Of a stretch of DNA of 64,000 nt, positions 7,426 through 15,733 are shown one piece after another. The stretch comes from Rhodopseudomonas sp. GTDB taxonomy: Bacteria > Pseudomonadota > Alphaproteobacteria > Rhizobiales > Xanthobacteraceae. Location: contig WGNB01000019.1 in assembly GCA_016124795.1 (NCBI GenBank), positions 118,235 to 182,234 of the forward strand. Direction: 5' to 3'. Within the stretch, counting starts at the first letter, position 1; each line of letters starts with the position of its first letter. A program made the position numbers and the translations under genes. A model generated the notes under the pieces. The model made no database searches. It worked only from the letters and a program-made list of their open reading frames with translations, and was not told where the DNA came from.

Positions 7426-7780
7426 CTTCTTCAATTCCTGTCGCACGTAAAAATGCGGCGCGGGCCGCCGCTGGATCTTTGAAATACATTTTGGCGCGAT
7501 CAACGACTAATTTTAATCTGTTAAGATGCCAAGGTTCAGCTTCAATTGGAGGGGCGAGGTGACGGCGTATTTGTTCTTCGGAATATTCTCCGTATAGCTG
7601 GCCGACAGCGGCGTTCAAAAAGGCTGTCGTCATCCGTGTAACGCCAGAGAACGATATTGTTACTCTATTGTCTTTCTCGATCTCCCCCCGAATGGCGTCA
7701 TGAACGCGATTTCCATCTTGCGCGGACACGCAAATTCCTCCGTCGACTACTTGGACAATGCGTATTGTTATTTCTTTCAT
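7418..7780 (-). CDS. STAS-like domain protein (DUF4325)
   Basis: The 120-residue protein matches the DUF4325 'STAS-like' pattern: a first strand (KEITIRIVQ), a helix after DGNRVHDAIRGEIEKD, the core strand VTISFSGVTRMTTAFLNAA, and the loop-helix GQLYGEYSEEQIRRHL. In true STAS anti-anti-sigma factors a Ser or Thr in the equivalent position is phosphorylated by a kinase of the HATPase family; here Thr-Thr at RMTTAFLNA could play this role (inference). It starts 6 bp after the ATPase gene ends and overlaps the PIN gene start. That tight packing suggests the three proteins are made together and form one switch. Confidence 0.85.
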   Translation of the reverse strand: MKEITIRIVQVVDGGICVSAQDGNRVHDAIRGEIEKDNRVTISFSGVTRMTTAFLNAAVGQLYGEYSEEQIRRHLAPPIEAEPWHLNRLKLVVDRAKMYFKDPAAARAAFLRATGIEEDE

Positions 7781-7786
7781 TTCATT

Positions 7787-8662
7787 TTACCAAATATCGT
7801 GCGGATTCGGGGCGTTAACGAGGTCGTATGCGTTTTTATCTGCCGTGTTTATCTCGAGAATGACGGCAGTTCCCGGGAATGGCTGTCTCAGTAGTGCCTT
7901 TGTAATCGCAGAGCCTGCCTGGCACCAATAACCTGCACTGGAAATGATGAGTAGCCTCCCGTTATTCAAGGCAATAAATTCTCTTAGGACCTTTGATCCG
8001 AGGCCGCCTGGAATGTCGCCTTGTCGTGTCGTATTGTAAGGCTGCATAGCCCAATCCACGGCGGCTAAATCGTTCTCGTATTTTATTTTCGAGGCGGCTA
8101 ATGAGCCTGGAATGCTTCTCCCGCCATCGGCTATGGCGAAGTCTAGTCGGTCTTTGTGAGGAAAGAATTGCCCGCAAACGGAAATTTCAGTTCCGGATTT
8201 TGAATGCAATGCCGAGTTTGCGAATAATTCATCGATTCCTTCGAAAAATTTCCCCCTGAGGGCTTTCGTCATCTTCGGGATTTCTGGTCGGTCAAGGTGC
8301 TTCTTTGCGAAAAGAGAAAACTCGACGGCTTGGTTAAGTTCGAACTTTGTTAGTGGGATAGTTGTTTTATATTTATCTTCAATATGGCTTTCGAGAAAAC
8401 GATTGCGAGATAAGGTGCGTGAAATCGCCTCTTGCACGCCAGCAACCTTTATCTTGTTTCCATTTGTTTCAGCGCGCCGTATTACAATTGAAAGTGGCGC
8501 AGCTAAATGGCCGTCGAGCCAAGAAAGCTCCGAAACATTTAGTATGATGTCAGTGTTCGTGTAGCTCTGCAATTCTTGATAAAGGCGGTTCAGCAGGGAA
8601 AATCCATCGAGGTCAGAGCGAATTGCTCGAGCCGTTAATTTGTGTTCAATGGAACGTCTCAT
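7787..8662 (-). CDS. Histidine-kinase-like ATPase with a STAS-like N-terminal region
   Basis: The 291-residue protein has a GHKL-type ATP-binding domain in its C-terminal half: the N box with Glu145, Asn149 and His153 (GIDELFANSALHSK), the G1 box DFAIADGGRSIP (Asp179, Gly181), the G2 box GGLGSKVLREF (219-229), and a final GTAVILEI strand. It lacks a phospho-acceptor H box and any membrane segment, so it resembles anti-sigma factor kinases (SpoIIAB/RsbW type) and not full sensors. Residues 38-90 (DIILNVSELSWLDGHLAAP and onward to LSRNRFL) look like a STAS fold, inferred from the strand-Asp-helix pattern. It is the first gene of the operon with the DUF4325 and PIN genes. Confidence 0.85.
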   Translation of the reverse strand: MRRSIEHKLTARAIRSDLDGFSLLNRLYQELQSYTNTDIILNVSELSWLDGHLAAPLSIVIRRAETNGNKIKVAGVQEAISRTLSRNRFLESHIEDKYKTTIPLTKFELNQAVEFSLFAKKHLDRPEIPKMTKALRGKFFEGIDELFANSALHSKSGTEISVCGQFFPHKDRLDFAIADGGRSIPGSLAASKIKYENDLAAVDWAMQPYNTTRQGDIPGGLGSKVLREFIALNNGRLLIISSAGYWCQAGSAITKALLRQPFPGTAVILEINTADKNAYDLVNAPNPHDIW

Positions 8663-8689
8663 AGGCCGCTTATCCGACTATGGGCTTAG

Positions 8690-8745
8690 CTGCCCATGCG
8701 GTCATATTCTTAAAAATCGAAAATAATATATGCGTCTTTTGGGCT
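8690..8745 (-). promoter_or_regulatory. AT-rich upstream region, probable promoter of the ATPase/STAS/PIN operon
   Basis: Just upstream of the ATPase gene, read on the minus strand, lies a strongly AT-rich block with CATATATTATTTTCG and TTTTTAAGAATATG. It contains several possible -10 hexamers but no clear -35, so the exact promoter cannot be fixed. The contrast with the GC-rich surroundings makes it the likely initiation region. Confidence 0.35.
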
Positions 8746-8748
8746 AGA

Positions 8749-8779
8749 GCACCAGCATTCTTTGGCGGAATGCTGGTGC
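8749..8779. terminator. Perfect 12-bp hairpin downstream of nrdJ
   Basis: GCACCAGCATTC (8749-8760) and GAATGCTGGTGC (8768-8779) form a perfect 12-bp stem with a 7-base loop. It lies 42 bp past the nrdJ stop and upstream of the ATPase operon. No U-tract follows on either strand, so it may work as a transcript 3'-end stabiliser, a Rho-linked end, or be another dispersed palindrome. Confidence 0.5.
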
Positions 8780-8820
8780 ACTTTAGGCCGAATTGGTCGG
8801 TTTTTCTGGGCCGTGACGTA

Positions 8821-11800
8821 TCAGCTACACCCGCTGGTCCCGCCGCACGTGTCGCACTTCATGCAGGTGCCGTTGCGCACCAGCGTGAAGTTGCCGCATT
8901 CGCCGCAGGCTTCGCCTTCGTAGCCCTTGGCGCGGGCTTCGGCGCGGCGCTCGGTGGCGGCGGCCTTGGCGTGCACCTTGGCGTCCTGGGTGTCGATGGC
9001 GTGGGCGTGTTCGAGCGCCTGGGCCGGCGACAGTTTGGCTTCCGGCTCGGCGGCTTTCAGCGCGGTGGCGCCGATCGATCCGCCATGCGCCTCGCCGCGC
9101 GCGGCAGCGCCCGAGAAGGCGGTGACGTTGCCGCCGGCCGAAGCCTTGGCCGGCGCGGCCGGGGTGGCGATCACCGTCAGCTTGTCGGCGCGCGAGCGGG
9201 TCAGGCCCTTCGAGATCATGCTCGACGCCGCCTTGCCCTCGGTCTCGCCCTTGCCGAGGGCGTCGAAGCCGCCTTCGCTCGGGTCGACATGGGCGAGGTC
9301 GTAACGCTCGAGGTAGCTCACCGCCAGTTCGCGGAACACGTAATCGAGGATCGAGGTCGCGTATTTGATGGTGTCGTTGCCCTGCACCGGGCCCTGCGGC
9401 TCGAAGCGGGTGAAGGTGAAGGCGTCGACATATTCCTCGAGCGGCACGCCATATTGCAGGCCGAGCGAGATCGCGATCGCGAAGTTGTTGAGCAGCGAAC
9501 GCAGCGCCGCGCCTTCCTTGTGCATGTCGACGAAGATCTCGCCGATCCGGCCGTCGTCGTATTCGCCGGTGCGGAGATAGATCTTGTGGCCGCCGACCAC
9601 CGCCTTCTGGGTATAGCCCTTGCGGCGGGCCGGCAGCTTCTCGCGCTCGCGCAGCACGGTGACGCGCTCGACGATCTTCTCGACCACCTTTTCCGACATC
9701 GCCGCGACGCGGGCGGCGGCGGGCTTGTCGATGAAGGCGTCGATATCGTCGTCGTCATCGTCGTCGGCGATCAGTTGCGCGTTGAGCGGCTGCGACAGCT
9801 TGGAGCCGTCGCGGTAGAGCGCGTTGGCCTTGAGCGCCAGACGCCAGGACTGCATGTAAGCCTGCTTGCAGTCCTCGACGGTGGCGTCGTTCGGCATGTT
9901 GATGGTCTTGGAGATCGCGCCGGAGATGAAGGGCTGGGCCGAGGCCATCATCTTGATGTGGCTTTCGACCGACAGATAGCGCTTGCCGATCTTGCCGCAG
10001 GGGTTGGCGCAGTCGAACACCGGATAGTGCTCGAGCTTGAGGTGGGGCGCGCCTTCGACCGTCATCGCGCCGCAGACATGGATGTTGCAGGCCTCGACGT
10101 CGCGCCTGGAGAAGCCGAGCGCGGCGAGCAGGTCGAAGGTCGGCGCGGCCATGTCCTCGGCCGAAATGCCCAGCGTGTCGCGGCAGAAGGCTTCGCCGAG
10201 CGTCCACTTGTTGAACACGAACTTGATGTCGAAGGCGGTCGGCAGCGCCTTTTCGACCTTGGCGATGGCCTCGTCGGTGAAGCCCTTGGCCTTGAGCGTC
10301 GTGTGGTTGATGCCCGGCGCCTGCGCCAGCGAGCCGTGGCCGACCGCGTAGACCTCGATCTCGGCGATCTGGCTTTCCGAATAGCCGAGCGTGCGCAGGG
10401 CTTCCGGCACCGCGCGGTTGATGATCTTCCAGTAGCCGCCGCCGGCGAGCTTCTTGAACTTCACCAGCGCGAAGTCCGGTTCGATGCCGGTGGTGTCGCA
10501 GTCCATCACCAGGCCGATGGTGCCGGTCGGCGCGATCACCGAGACCTGCGCGTTGCGGAAGCCGCTCGCCTCGCCGAGTTCGAGCGCGCGGTCCCAGGCC
10601 GCCTTGGCGCGGGCGACCAGCGTCTGGTCCTTGCAGGCCGCGTGGTCGAGCGGCACCGGGGCGGTCGCGACCTTCTCATAGCCGGTGCGCTCGTTGTAAG
10701 CGGCGCGGCGATGATTGCGGATCACGCGCAGCATGTGCTCGCGGTTCTTCTTGTAGCCGGGGAAGGCGCCGAGGCTCGCCGCCATCTCCGCCGAGGTCGC
10801 GTAGGAGACGCCGGTCATGATCGCGGTCAAGGCGCCGCCATAGGCGCGGCCTTCGTCGGAATCGTAGGGAATGCCGGAGGTCATCAGCAGGCCGCCGATA
10901 TTGGCGTAGCCCAGACCCAGCGTGCGGAATTCGTAGGACTGCTGGGCGATTTCCTTCGACGGGAACTGCGCCATCAGCACCGAGATTTCCAGAACCACGG
11001 TCCACAGCCGCACCGCGTGCTCGTAGGACTCGACCTGGAACGCGCCGGTCTGCTTGTCGCGGAAGGTCAGCAGGTTCAGCGACGCCAGGTTACAGGCGGT
11101 GTCGTCGAGGAACATGTATTCCGAGCACGGATTGGAGCCGCGGATCGGGCCCGAGGCCGGGCAGGTGTGCCAGTCGTTGACCGTGGTGTGATATTGCAGG
11201 CCCGGATCGGCGCAGGCCCAGGCGGCGTTGCCGATCTTTTCCCATAGCTCGCGCGCGGCCACCGTCTTGGCGGTCTTGCCGTTCTTGCGGAAGGTCAGGT
11301 CCCACTGGCCGTCGGCCTCGACGGCTTTCAGGAAGTCGTCGGTGACGCGCACCGAGTTGTTCGAGTTCTGGCCGGAGACGGTGAGATAGGCTTCCGAATC
11401 CCAGTCGGTGTCGTAGAGCGGGAAGTCGATGTCCTTGTAGCCCTGGCGCGCGAACTGGATGACGCGCTTGATCAGGTTGTCCGGCACGAAGGCCTTGCGG
11501 GCAAGCTTGATCTCGCGCTTCAAAGCCGGGTTCTTCTCCGGCAGGAAGCAGTCGTCGTCCTGGCCCTCGCAATTGACGCAGGCCTTCATCACCGCCTTGA
11601 GGTGCTTCTGGTTGATCTTGGAGCCGGTGACCAGCGCCGCGACCTTCTGTTCTTCCTGCACCTTCCAGTCGATGTATTTCTCGATATCGGGATGGTCGAC
11701 GTCGACGATCACCATCTTGGCGGCGCGCCGCGTGGTGCCGCCCGACTTGATCGCGCCCGCGGCGCGGTCGCCGATCTTGAGGAACGACATCAGGCCCGAC

Positions 11801-12564
11801 GACTTGCCGCCGCCCGACAGGCGCTCGCCTTCGCCGCGCAGATTGGAGAAGTTGGTGCCGGTGCCGGAGCCGTATTTGAACAGGCGCGCTTCGCGCACCC
11901 ACAGGTCCATGATGCCGCCTTCATTGACCAGATCGTCGGAGATCGACTGGATAAAGCAGGCGTGCGGCTGCGGGTGCTCGTAGGACGACTTCGACTTCGT
12001 GAGCTTGCCGGTCTGGTAATCGACGTAATAGTGGCCCTGGCCCGGACCGTCGATGCCATAGGCCCAGTGCAGGCCGGTGTTGAACCATTGCGGCGAGTTC
12101 GGCGCGCACATCTGGTTGGCCAGCATGTAGCGCAGTTCGTCGTAGAAGGCGCGGGCGTCGGCTTCCGAATCGAAATAGCCGCCCTTCCAGCCCCAATAGG
12201 TCCAGGTGCCGGCCAGACGATCGAATACCTGCTTCGACGAATGCTCGCCGATATAGCGTTCCTTTTCCGGCAGCGCCTCGAGCGCCTCGGTGTCGGCGAC
12301 CGAGCGCCACAGGAACGACGGCACGGTATTCTCTTCGACCTTCTTCAGGCGCGCCGGCACGCCCGCTTTACGGAAATACTTCTGCGCCAGCACGTCGGAG
12401 GCGACCTGCGACCAGAATTCCGGGACCTCGACATTGTCGAGCTTGAAGACGATGGAGCCATCCGGATTCTTGATCTGCGAGGTGGTCAGCCGGAATTCGA
12501 TGCCGGCATAAGCCGAGCCCTCGGTCAGATCAGTATCTTTGGTGTAGCGCCGTTCAATCCGCAT
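8821..12564 (-). CDS. nrdJ: Vitamin B12-dependent (class II) ribonucleoside-diphosphate reductase
   Basis: NrdJ reduces ribonucleotides to deoxyribonucleotides using adenosylcobalamin to make the thiyl radical, so it works with or without oxygen. The 1247-residue length fits the long alphaproteobacterial form. Visible features are the N-terminal [14 protein letters not shown], the substrate loop with [11 protein letters not shown], the active-site region [42 protein letters not shown], and a C-terminal zinc-ribbon-like [23 protein letters not shown] tail. A run of six or seven Asp residues ([10 protein letters not shown]) interrupts the sequence before the C-terminal domain. It stands alone with more than 1 kb of spacer upstream. 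I looked for a cobalamin riboswitch or clear NrdR boxes there and found none. Confidence 0.96.
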   Translation of the reverse strand: MRIERRYTKDTDLTEGSAYAGIEFRLTTSQIKNPDGSIVFKLDNVEVPEFWSQVASDVLAQKYFRKAGVPARLKKVEENTVPSFLWRSVADTEALEALPEKERYIGEHSSKQVFDRLAGTWTYWGWKGGYFDSEADARAFYDELRYMLANQMCAPNSPQWFNTGLHWAYGIDGPGQGHYYVDYQTGKLTKSKSSYEHPQPHACFIQSISDDLVNEGGIMDLWVREARLFKYGSGTGTNFSNLRGEGERLSGGGKSSGLMSFLKIGDRAAGAIKSGGTTRRAAKMVIVDVDHPDIEKYIDWKVQEEQKVAALVTGSKINQKHLKAVMKACVNCEGQDDDCFLPEKNPALKREIKLARKAFVPDNLIKRVIQFARQGYKDIDFPLYDTDWDSEAYLTVSGQNSNNSVRVTDDFLKAVEADGQWDLTFRKNGKTAKTVAARELWEKIGNAAWACADPGLQYHTTVNDWHTCPASGPIRGSNPCSEYMFLDDTACNLASLNLLTFRDKQTGAFQVESYEHAVRLWTVVLEISVLMAQFPSKEIAQQSYEFRTLGLGYANIGGLLMTSGIPYDSDEGRAYGGALTAIMTGVSYATSAEMAASLGAFPGYKKNREHMLRVIRNHRRAAYNERTGYEKVATAPVPLDHAACKDQTLVARAKAAWDRALELGEASGFRNAQVSVIAPTGTIGLVMDCDTTGIEPDFALVKFKKLAGGGYWKIINRAVPEALRTLGYSESQIAEIEVYAVGHGSLAQAPGINHTTLKAKGFTDEAIAKVEKALPTAFDIKFVFNKWTLGEAFCRDTLGISAEDMAAPTFDLLAALGFSRRDVEACNIHVCGAMTVEGAPHLKLEHYPVFDCANPCGKIGKRYLSVESHIKMMASAQPFISGAISKTINMPNDATVEDCKQAYMQSWRLALKANALYRDGSKLSQPLNAQLIADDDDDDDIDAFIDKPAAARVAAMSEKVVEKIVERVTVLREREKLPARRKGYTQKAVVGGHKIYLRTGEYDDGRIGEIFVDMHKEGAALRSLLNNFAIAISLGLQYGVPLEEYVDAFTFTRFEPQGPVQGNDTIKYATSILDYVFRELAVSYLERYDLAHVDPSEGGFDALGKGETEGKAASSMISKGLTRSRADKLTVIATPAAPAKASAGGNVTAFSGAAARGEAHGGSIGATALKAAEPEAKLSPAQALEHAHAIDTQDAKVHAKAAATERRAEARAKGYEGEACGECGNFTLVRNGTCMKCDTCGGTSGCS

Positions 12565-13070
12565 CGTTCAAGCCCTTTAGTGTCCGGGCGGCACTCGACC
12601 GCCGACGATTATTCCAGATGGACCGGTAAAAGTCCGCCGTGAACGCATTCGCCACGCTGCTCGACTACCCGCCTTGATCATGGTCGGCGCTCGCGTTCGG
12701 CGCCGTTACTCTCCGGACATTTTGAGGTGCCCGGCACACAGCAAATCTCTATTCCCGGACACCAAAACTGGCGTGGGATGAAGACGACATCGCGTCGCTT
12801 TGGGGGCCCGGGCGGTACTGAAACATGAGCCGCGCCGAACGGACACAAAACTTAAGAGGCCTCGTCTTCGTCGTCAAGAAATAGTGGTGAAGACTTAATG
12901 AAGCCCTAAATGTTGTGGGTCGTTGGGGAATTTTGGGGACAACCACCGGCGAGCCCAAGGCCAGTATTGAGCCTCGACGGCGTCGCAGGAAGCGCTTTTC
13001 GGGGTCGGTTCGACTAGGCTTTTATGCCTGACCGAATGAAGGAAAAATGACGTAAAATGGGGATCGCTGG

Positions 13071-13204
13071 CTATCCACATATTCATGTACCGGGCGGCGG
13101 AACCGGGGATAAGAGCTGGATAAATCCGGCGTTCCGGCATCCGGAGTCGGTGATTCTCGAAAGCGCGCCAGAGCCTTAGCGGCGGTCGGCGGTGTCGGGG
13201 ATAA
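13071..13204. promoter_or_regulatory. Cluster of DnaA-box-like motifs upstream of nrdJ
   Basis: The motifs are CTATCCACA at 13071-13079 (one mismatch to TTATCCACA), and on the opposite strand TTATCCCCG at 13104-13112, TTATCCAGC at 13115-13123 and TTATCCCCG again at 13196-13204. They lie about 0.5-0.65 kb ahead of the nrdJ start. DnaA controls nrdAB transcription in E. coli (established), so a similar link is possible here, but the mismatches leave it unproven. Confidence 0.35.
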
Positions 13205-13451
13205 CGCGGGCGGTCGGCCCCCAGCTGTGAATTCAACCGAAGCGGCAAACCCGGTATTGGGGCACGGGGCGAGGGGGCGTGAGCCCGCTTGGCCCGGCAT
13301 CCGTGGCATGCGTGGAACGGGCAGGCCTGTGGATCGCCGTCCTTGACAAACGCCCTGCGCTGGGGTGGCCCCTCTCGGGTGCCGCAACTACCAGATATGG
13401 GGGATTCGCGGCGGGCCGGCGGCAGCCGGTGGTCCGGCCACGCGGCCCGTT

Positions 13452-13499
13452 AAAGGCTCACGATGTCAAAGGCTCAAGAAGTCAAAGGCTCAAGAAAAA
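13452..13499. repeat. Three tandem 16-bp direct repeats
   Basis: The unit AAAGGCTCA plus a 7-base tail occurs three times at exact 16-bp spacing: AAAGGCTCACGATGTC (13452), AAAGGCTCAAGAAGTC (13468) and AAAGGCTCAAGAAAAA (13484). The third unit runs straight into the hairpin at 13497-13525. Confidence 0.7.
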
Positions 13500-13525
13500 G
13501 GCGGACCCACAGGAGGCCCGCCTTT
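13497..13525 (-). terminator. Rho-independent-type terminator of the MscS gene
   Basis: AAAGGCGG (13497-13504) pairs with CCGCCTTT (13518-13525). Read on the minus strand the stem is followed by TTTTTCTT, which fits intrinsic termination of the minus-strand mechanosensitive channel gene about 260 bp upstream. Confidence 0.6.
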
Positions 13526-13787
13526 CTTACGCCCGGCACTGTCATTGCGAAATCAGCGCGCGCCCGAAAAAGCCATTCGAACCTTGCGAATTGCTCGACT
13601 CGTCATCGCGCTGCGTAATTCCTAGGCACCATATAAGCCGGGAACCGGTAAAGGCAAGCCGGTAAAGCCGGCCGGATCGGCGACCGGCTCGTGCTGTCGC
13701 GCCGCGCCCGATTCGGCCAACCGGTCCCGGGCCGCTCCCGGCTGGATGGTGACGGGATCGGGCGGCCACAGTCGCTCTGGCGATGGC

Positions 13788-15008
13788 TCAGCCTTTGGCG
13801 GTGGCGGCTTGCGACGGCTGGAACGCCGGCGGCGTCTGGCGTGGCCGGCTGCCGTCGCCGCCGGCCGGCCATTCCCGGATCGCGGTTTCGTCGCGGCCCG
13901 GAGGCTGGCCACGGGCGGGCGCCTGACCGTCGGCGAAGGCGACGAAGCCGCGCTGGCGGGGCAGGGCCTCGGGCATCTCACGCTGCATGAAGTCGATCAG
14001 CTTCTCGCGCACCTCGCAGCACAGGTCGAAGGCTTTCGAAGCATTGGCGGCGCTCATCAGGCAGCGCACCTCCATGGTCTGCTCCCGGACGTCGGTGACC
14101 TGCAAGACGACCACCTGCCGGTTCCAGTGGTTCGAGGCTTTGACGATCTCCTCGAAGGCGGCGCGCAGCCGCGCCACTGGCGTGCGGTAATCGACATAGA
14201 AAAAGGCGCTGCCGATGATCGTCGAATTCTCGCGAGTCCAGTTCTGGAACGGCTTCTCGATGAAATAGCTCAAGGGCACGATCAGCCGCCGCAGGTCCCA
14301 GACCCTGACCACGACATACGTCGAGGTGATTTCCTCGATCCATCCCCATTCGTTTTCGATCACCACCGAATCGTCGATGCGGATCGGCTGGGTGATGGCC
14401 AGTTGCACGCCGGCGAACAGGTTGGACAGCACCGGACGGGCGGCGAGACCGGCAATCAGACCGGCAACGCCGGCGGAAGCAAACAGACTGACTCCATATT
14501 GCCGGACCGGTTCGAAGGTCATCAGCGCGGCGCTGACGGTGACGATCAGCACCAGCACGTCGACGGTGCGGCGCAGCACCTGGACCTGGGTGAGGTGCTT
14601 GCGCGCCAGCAGGTTGTCGAAGGTGTCGACCTTGAAGCGGCGCAGATAAAGGTCACAGGCGATGTTGAGCGCGGTGACCGCGGTCCAGCCGAACAGGCCG
14701 ATCACCGCGATCAGCAGCATCCGGGCCAGCACGTCGGCGGTGTCGGGGTCGAAGGGCGCCACCGGGATGGCGATGACCATCGCCACGATCAGCAAGGCGA
14801 GGCGGGTGACGCCGCGCATCTGGTTGAGCACGGTCAGGCCGTAAGGAAACCGGTCGGCCAGCAGCAAGGTGAGAAACCGCCGCACCGTCTTGTGCAGCGA
14901 GTAGGCGATGCCGGCGGCGAGCACGACAATCACCACCGCCACCACTGGCCGGGGCAGCCAGGCGAGCCACACGGTGATGGCGATCAGGGCCGATCTTACC
15001 GAATCCAT
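13788..15008 (-). CDS. Mechanosensitive ion channel family protein (MscS)
   Basis: The 406-residue inner-membrane protein has about five hydrophobic segments (from LIAITVWLAWLPRPVVAVVI to TVDVLVLIVTVSAALMTF) followed by the MscS pore helix and beta domain: GVSLFASAGVAGLIAGLAAR, PVLSNLFAGVQLAITQPIRIDDSVVI and WIEEITSTYVVVRVWDLRRLIVPLSYF. These are the diagnostic features of MscS channels, which open on hypo-osmotic shock. The C-terminal 45 residues are Pro/Gly/Arg-rich and low in complexity. The ATG at 15008 is preferred over that at 15101 since the added residues resemble nothing in the family. Confidence 0.9.
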   Translation of the reverse strand: MDSVRSALIAITVWLAWLPRPVVAVVIVVLAAGIAYSLHKTVRRFLTLLLADRFPYGLTVLNQMRGVTRLALLIVAMVIAIPVAPFDPDTADVLARMLLIAVIGLFGWTAVTALNIACDLYLRRFKVDTFDNLLARKHLTQVQVLRRTVDVLVLIVTVSAALMTFEPVRQYGVSLFASAGVAGLIAGLAARPVLSNLFAGVQLAITQPIRIDDSVVIENEWGWIEEITSTYVVVRVWDLRRLIVPLSYFIEKPFQNWTRENSTIIGSAFFYVDYRTPVARLRAAFEEIVKASNHWNRQVVVLQVTDVREQTMEVRCLMSAANASKAFDLCCEVREKLIDFMQREMPEALPRQRGFVAFADGQAPARGQPPGRDETAIREWPAGGDGSRPRQTPPAFQPSQAATAKG

Positions 15009-15163
15009 CGTGTCATTGGGCCTCGAAAATATGCGGGAAATAAGGGCATTCTGCGCGGGCGCCGCACTGGACAGCAGCGCCGGGGGGTGGCAAAAACGCA
15101 CGACTCCAAACGCGCCATCGTTTTCGCGACGGCGACGTCTCCATTCTAGAATGCGCGGCGGCG

Positions 15164-15568
15164 ATGAAAAGTTTCCTGCTGAAGCTGTTTACCTGGTGGA
15201 ATTCGCAGACCTTCGGGACCCAGTTCTGGACCTGGCGGTTTGGCGAGAAGGTCGGCAGCGACGAATTCGGCAACACCTATTACCGCACCAAGGGCGGCAA
15301 GATCGATCCGGTCCTGCTGTTTGAGCGCCGCTGGGTGGTCTACAACGGCTATGCCGAGGCCTCGAGCGTGCCGCCGTCCTGGCATGGCTGGCTGCATCAC
15401 ACCGTCGATACGCCGCCGACGCAGGAAAACTACCAGCCGCGCGCCTGGCAGAAGCCGCATCGCCAGAACATGACTGGCACCGCCGGCGCCTATCGTCCGA
15501 CCGGTTCGACACTGGCGCAGGGCCGCCGGCCGAAAGCCACCGGCGACTACAAGGCCTGGGCGCCGTAA
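15164..15568 (+). CDS. NADH:ubiquinone oxidoreductase subunit NDUFA12 family protein
   Basis: The 134-residue protein fits the mitochondrial NDUFA12 (B17.2) family, an accessory subunit of complex I that alphaproteobacteria share with mitochondria. Diagnostic parts are the N-terminal WWNSQTFGTQFWTWRFGEKV, GSDEFGNTYYRTKGG, RRWVVYNGYAEASSVPPSWHGWLHHT and a C-terminal YKAWAP. The fold contacts the peripheral arm of complex I in the cytoplasm. The gene precedes the DUF2155 gene by 165 bp on the same strand, an arrangement I associate with Rhizobiales genomes. Confidence 0.93.
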   Translation: MKSFLLKLFTWWNSQTFGTQFWTWRFGEKVGSDEFGNTYYRTKGGKIDPVLLFERRWVVYNGYAEASSVPPSWHGWLHHTVDTPPTQENYQPRAWQKPHRQNMTGTAGAYRPTGSTLAQGRRPKATGDYKAWAP

Positions 15569-15733
15569 GCCCGCGAGCCCCGTGCGGCTTGCCCCACGCG
15601 CCGCGCCGGACCGCAAGGTTCCGGCGGTGGCGTCCCGCCCTTCCGCCGCCGCATTCGCCATGTTAACCGGACGCATCGCTTCGTAGACCCGCGAATCCGC
15701 GTCCGTTTATTGCAAGCGGAGAAGTCCCGTTTT

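Larger units (their letters stand above)
12565..13787. other. Long intergenic region upstream of nrdJ with DnaA-box-like motifs and tandem repeats
   Basis: No convincing gene lies in these 1.2 kb; the open frames (for example 12749-12958) have no recognisable protein character. Within it are four DnaA-box-like motifs (13071-13204), a TTGACA at 13343-13348 without a good -10 partner, three tandem 16-bp repeats (13452-13499) and a terminator-like hairpin (13497-13525). It probably contains the nrdJ promoter and the 3' end of the MscS transcript. Confidence 0.5.

Noticed and set aside
5012..8800. Insertion sequence or prophage
   Set aside because: No transposase, integrase, terminal target duplication or phage gene is visible; the repeats are small palindromes only.
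8680..11247. 855-codon plus-strand open frame
   Set aside because: It is antisense to nrdJ, has repetitive Arg/Ala/Gly/Val composition typical of high-GC shadows, and shows no family motifs.
12749..12958. 69-codon minus-strand open frame upstream of nrdJ
   Set aside because: It has no ribosome binding site, no family pattern and odd composition, and it lies in promoter territory.
13071..13204. Chromosomal replication origin
   Set aside because: The DnaA-like boxes are imperfect, no AT-rich unwinding element is evident, and the usual alphaproteobacterial origin neighbours (hemE, parAB, dnaA) are absent.
12565..13420. Cobalamin riboswitch or NrdR boxes for nrdJ
   Set aside because: No B12-box-like sequence with supporting stems was found. 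CTACCAGATATGGGG near 13388 is only loosely NrdR-like and lacks the usual second box.
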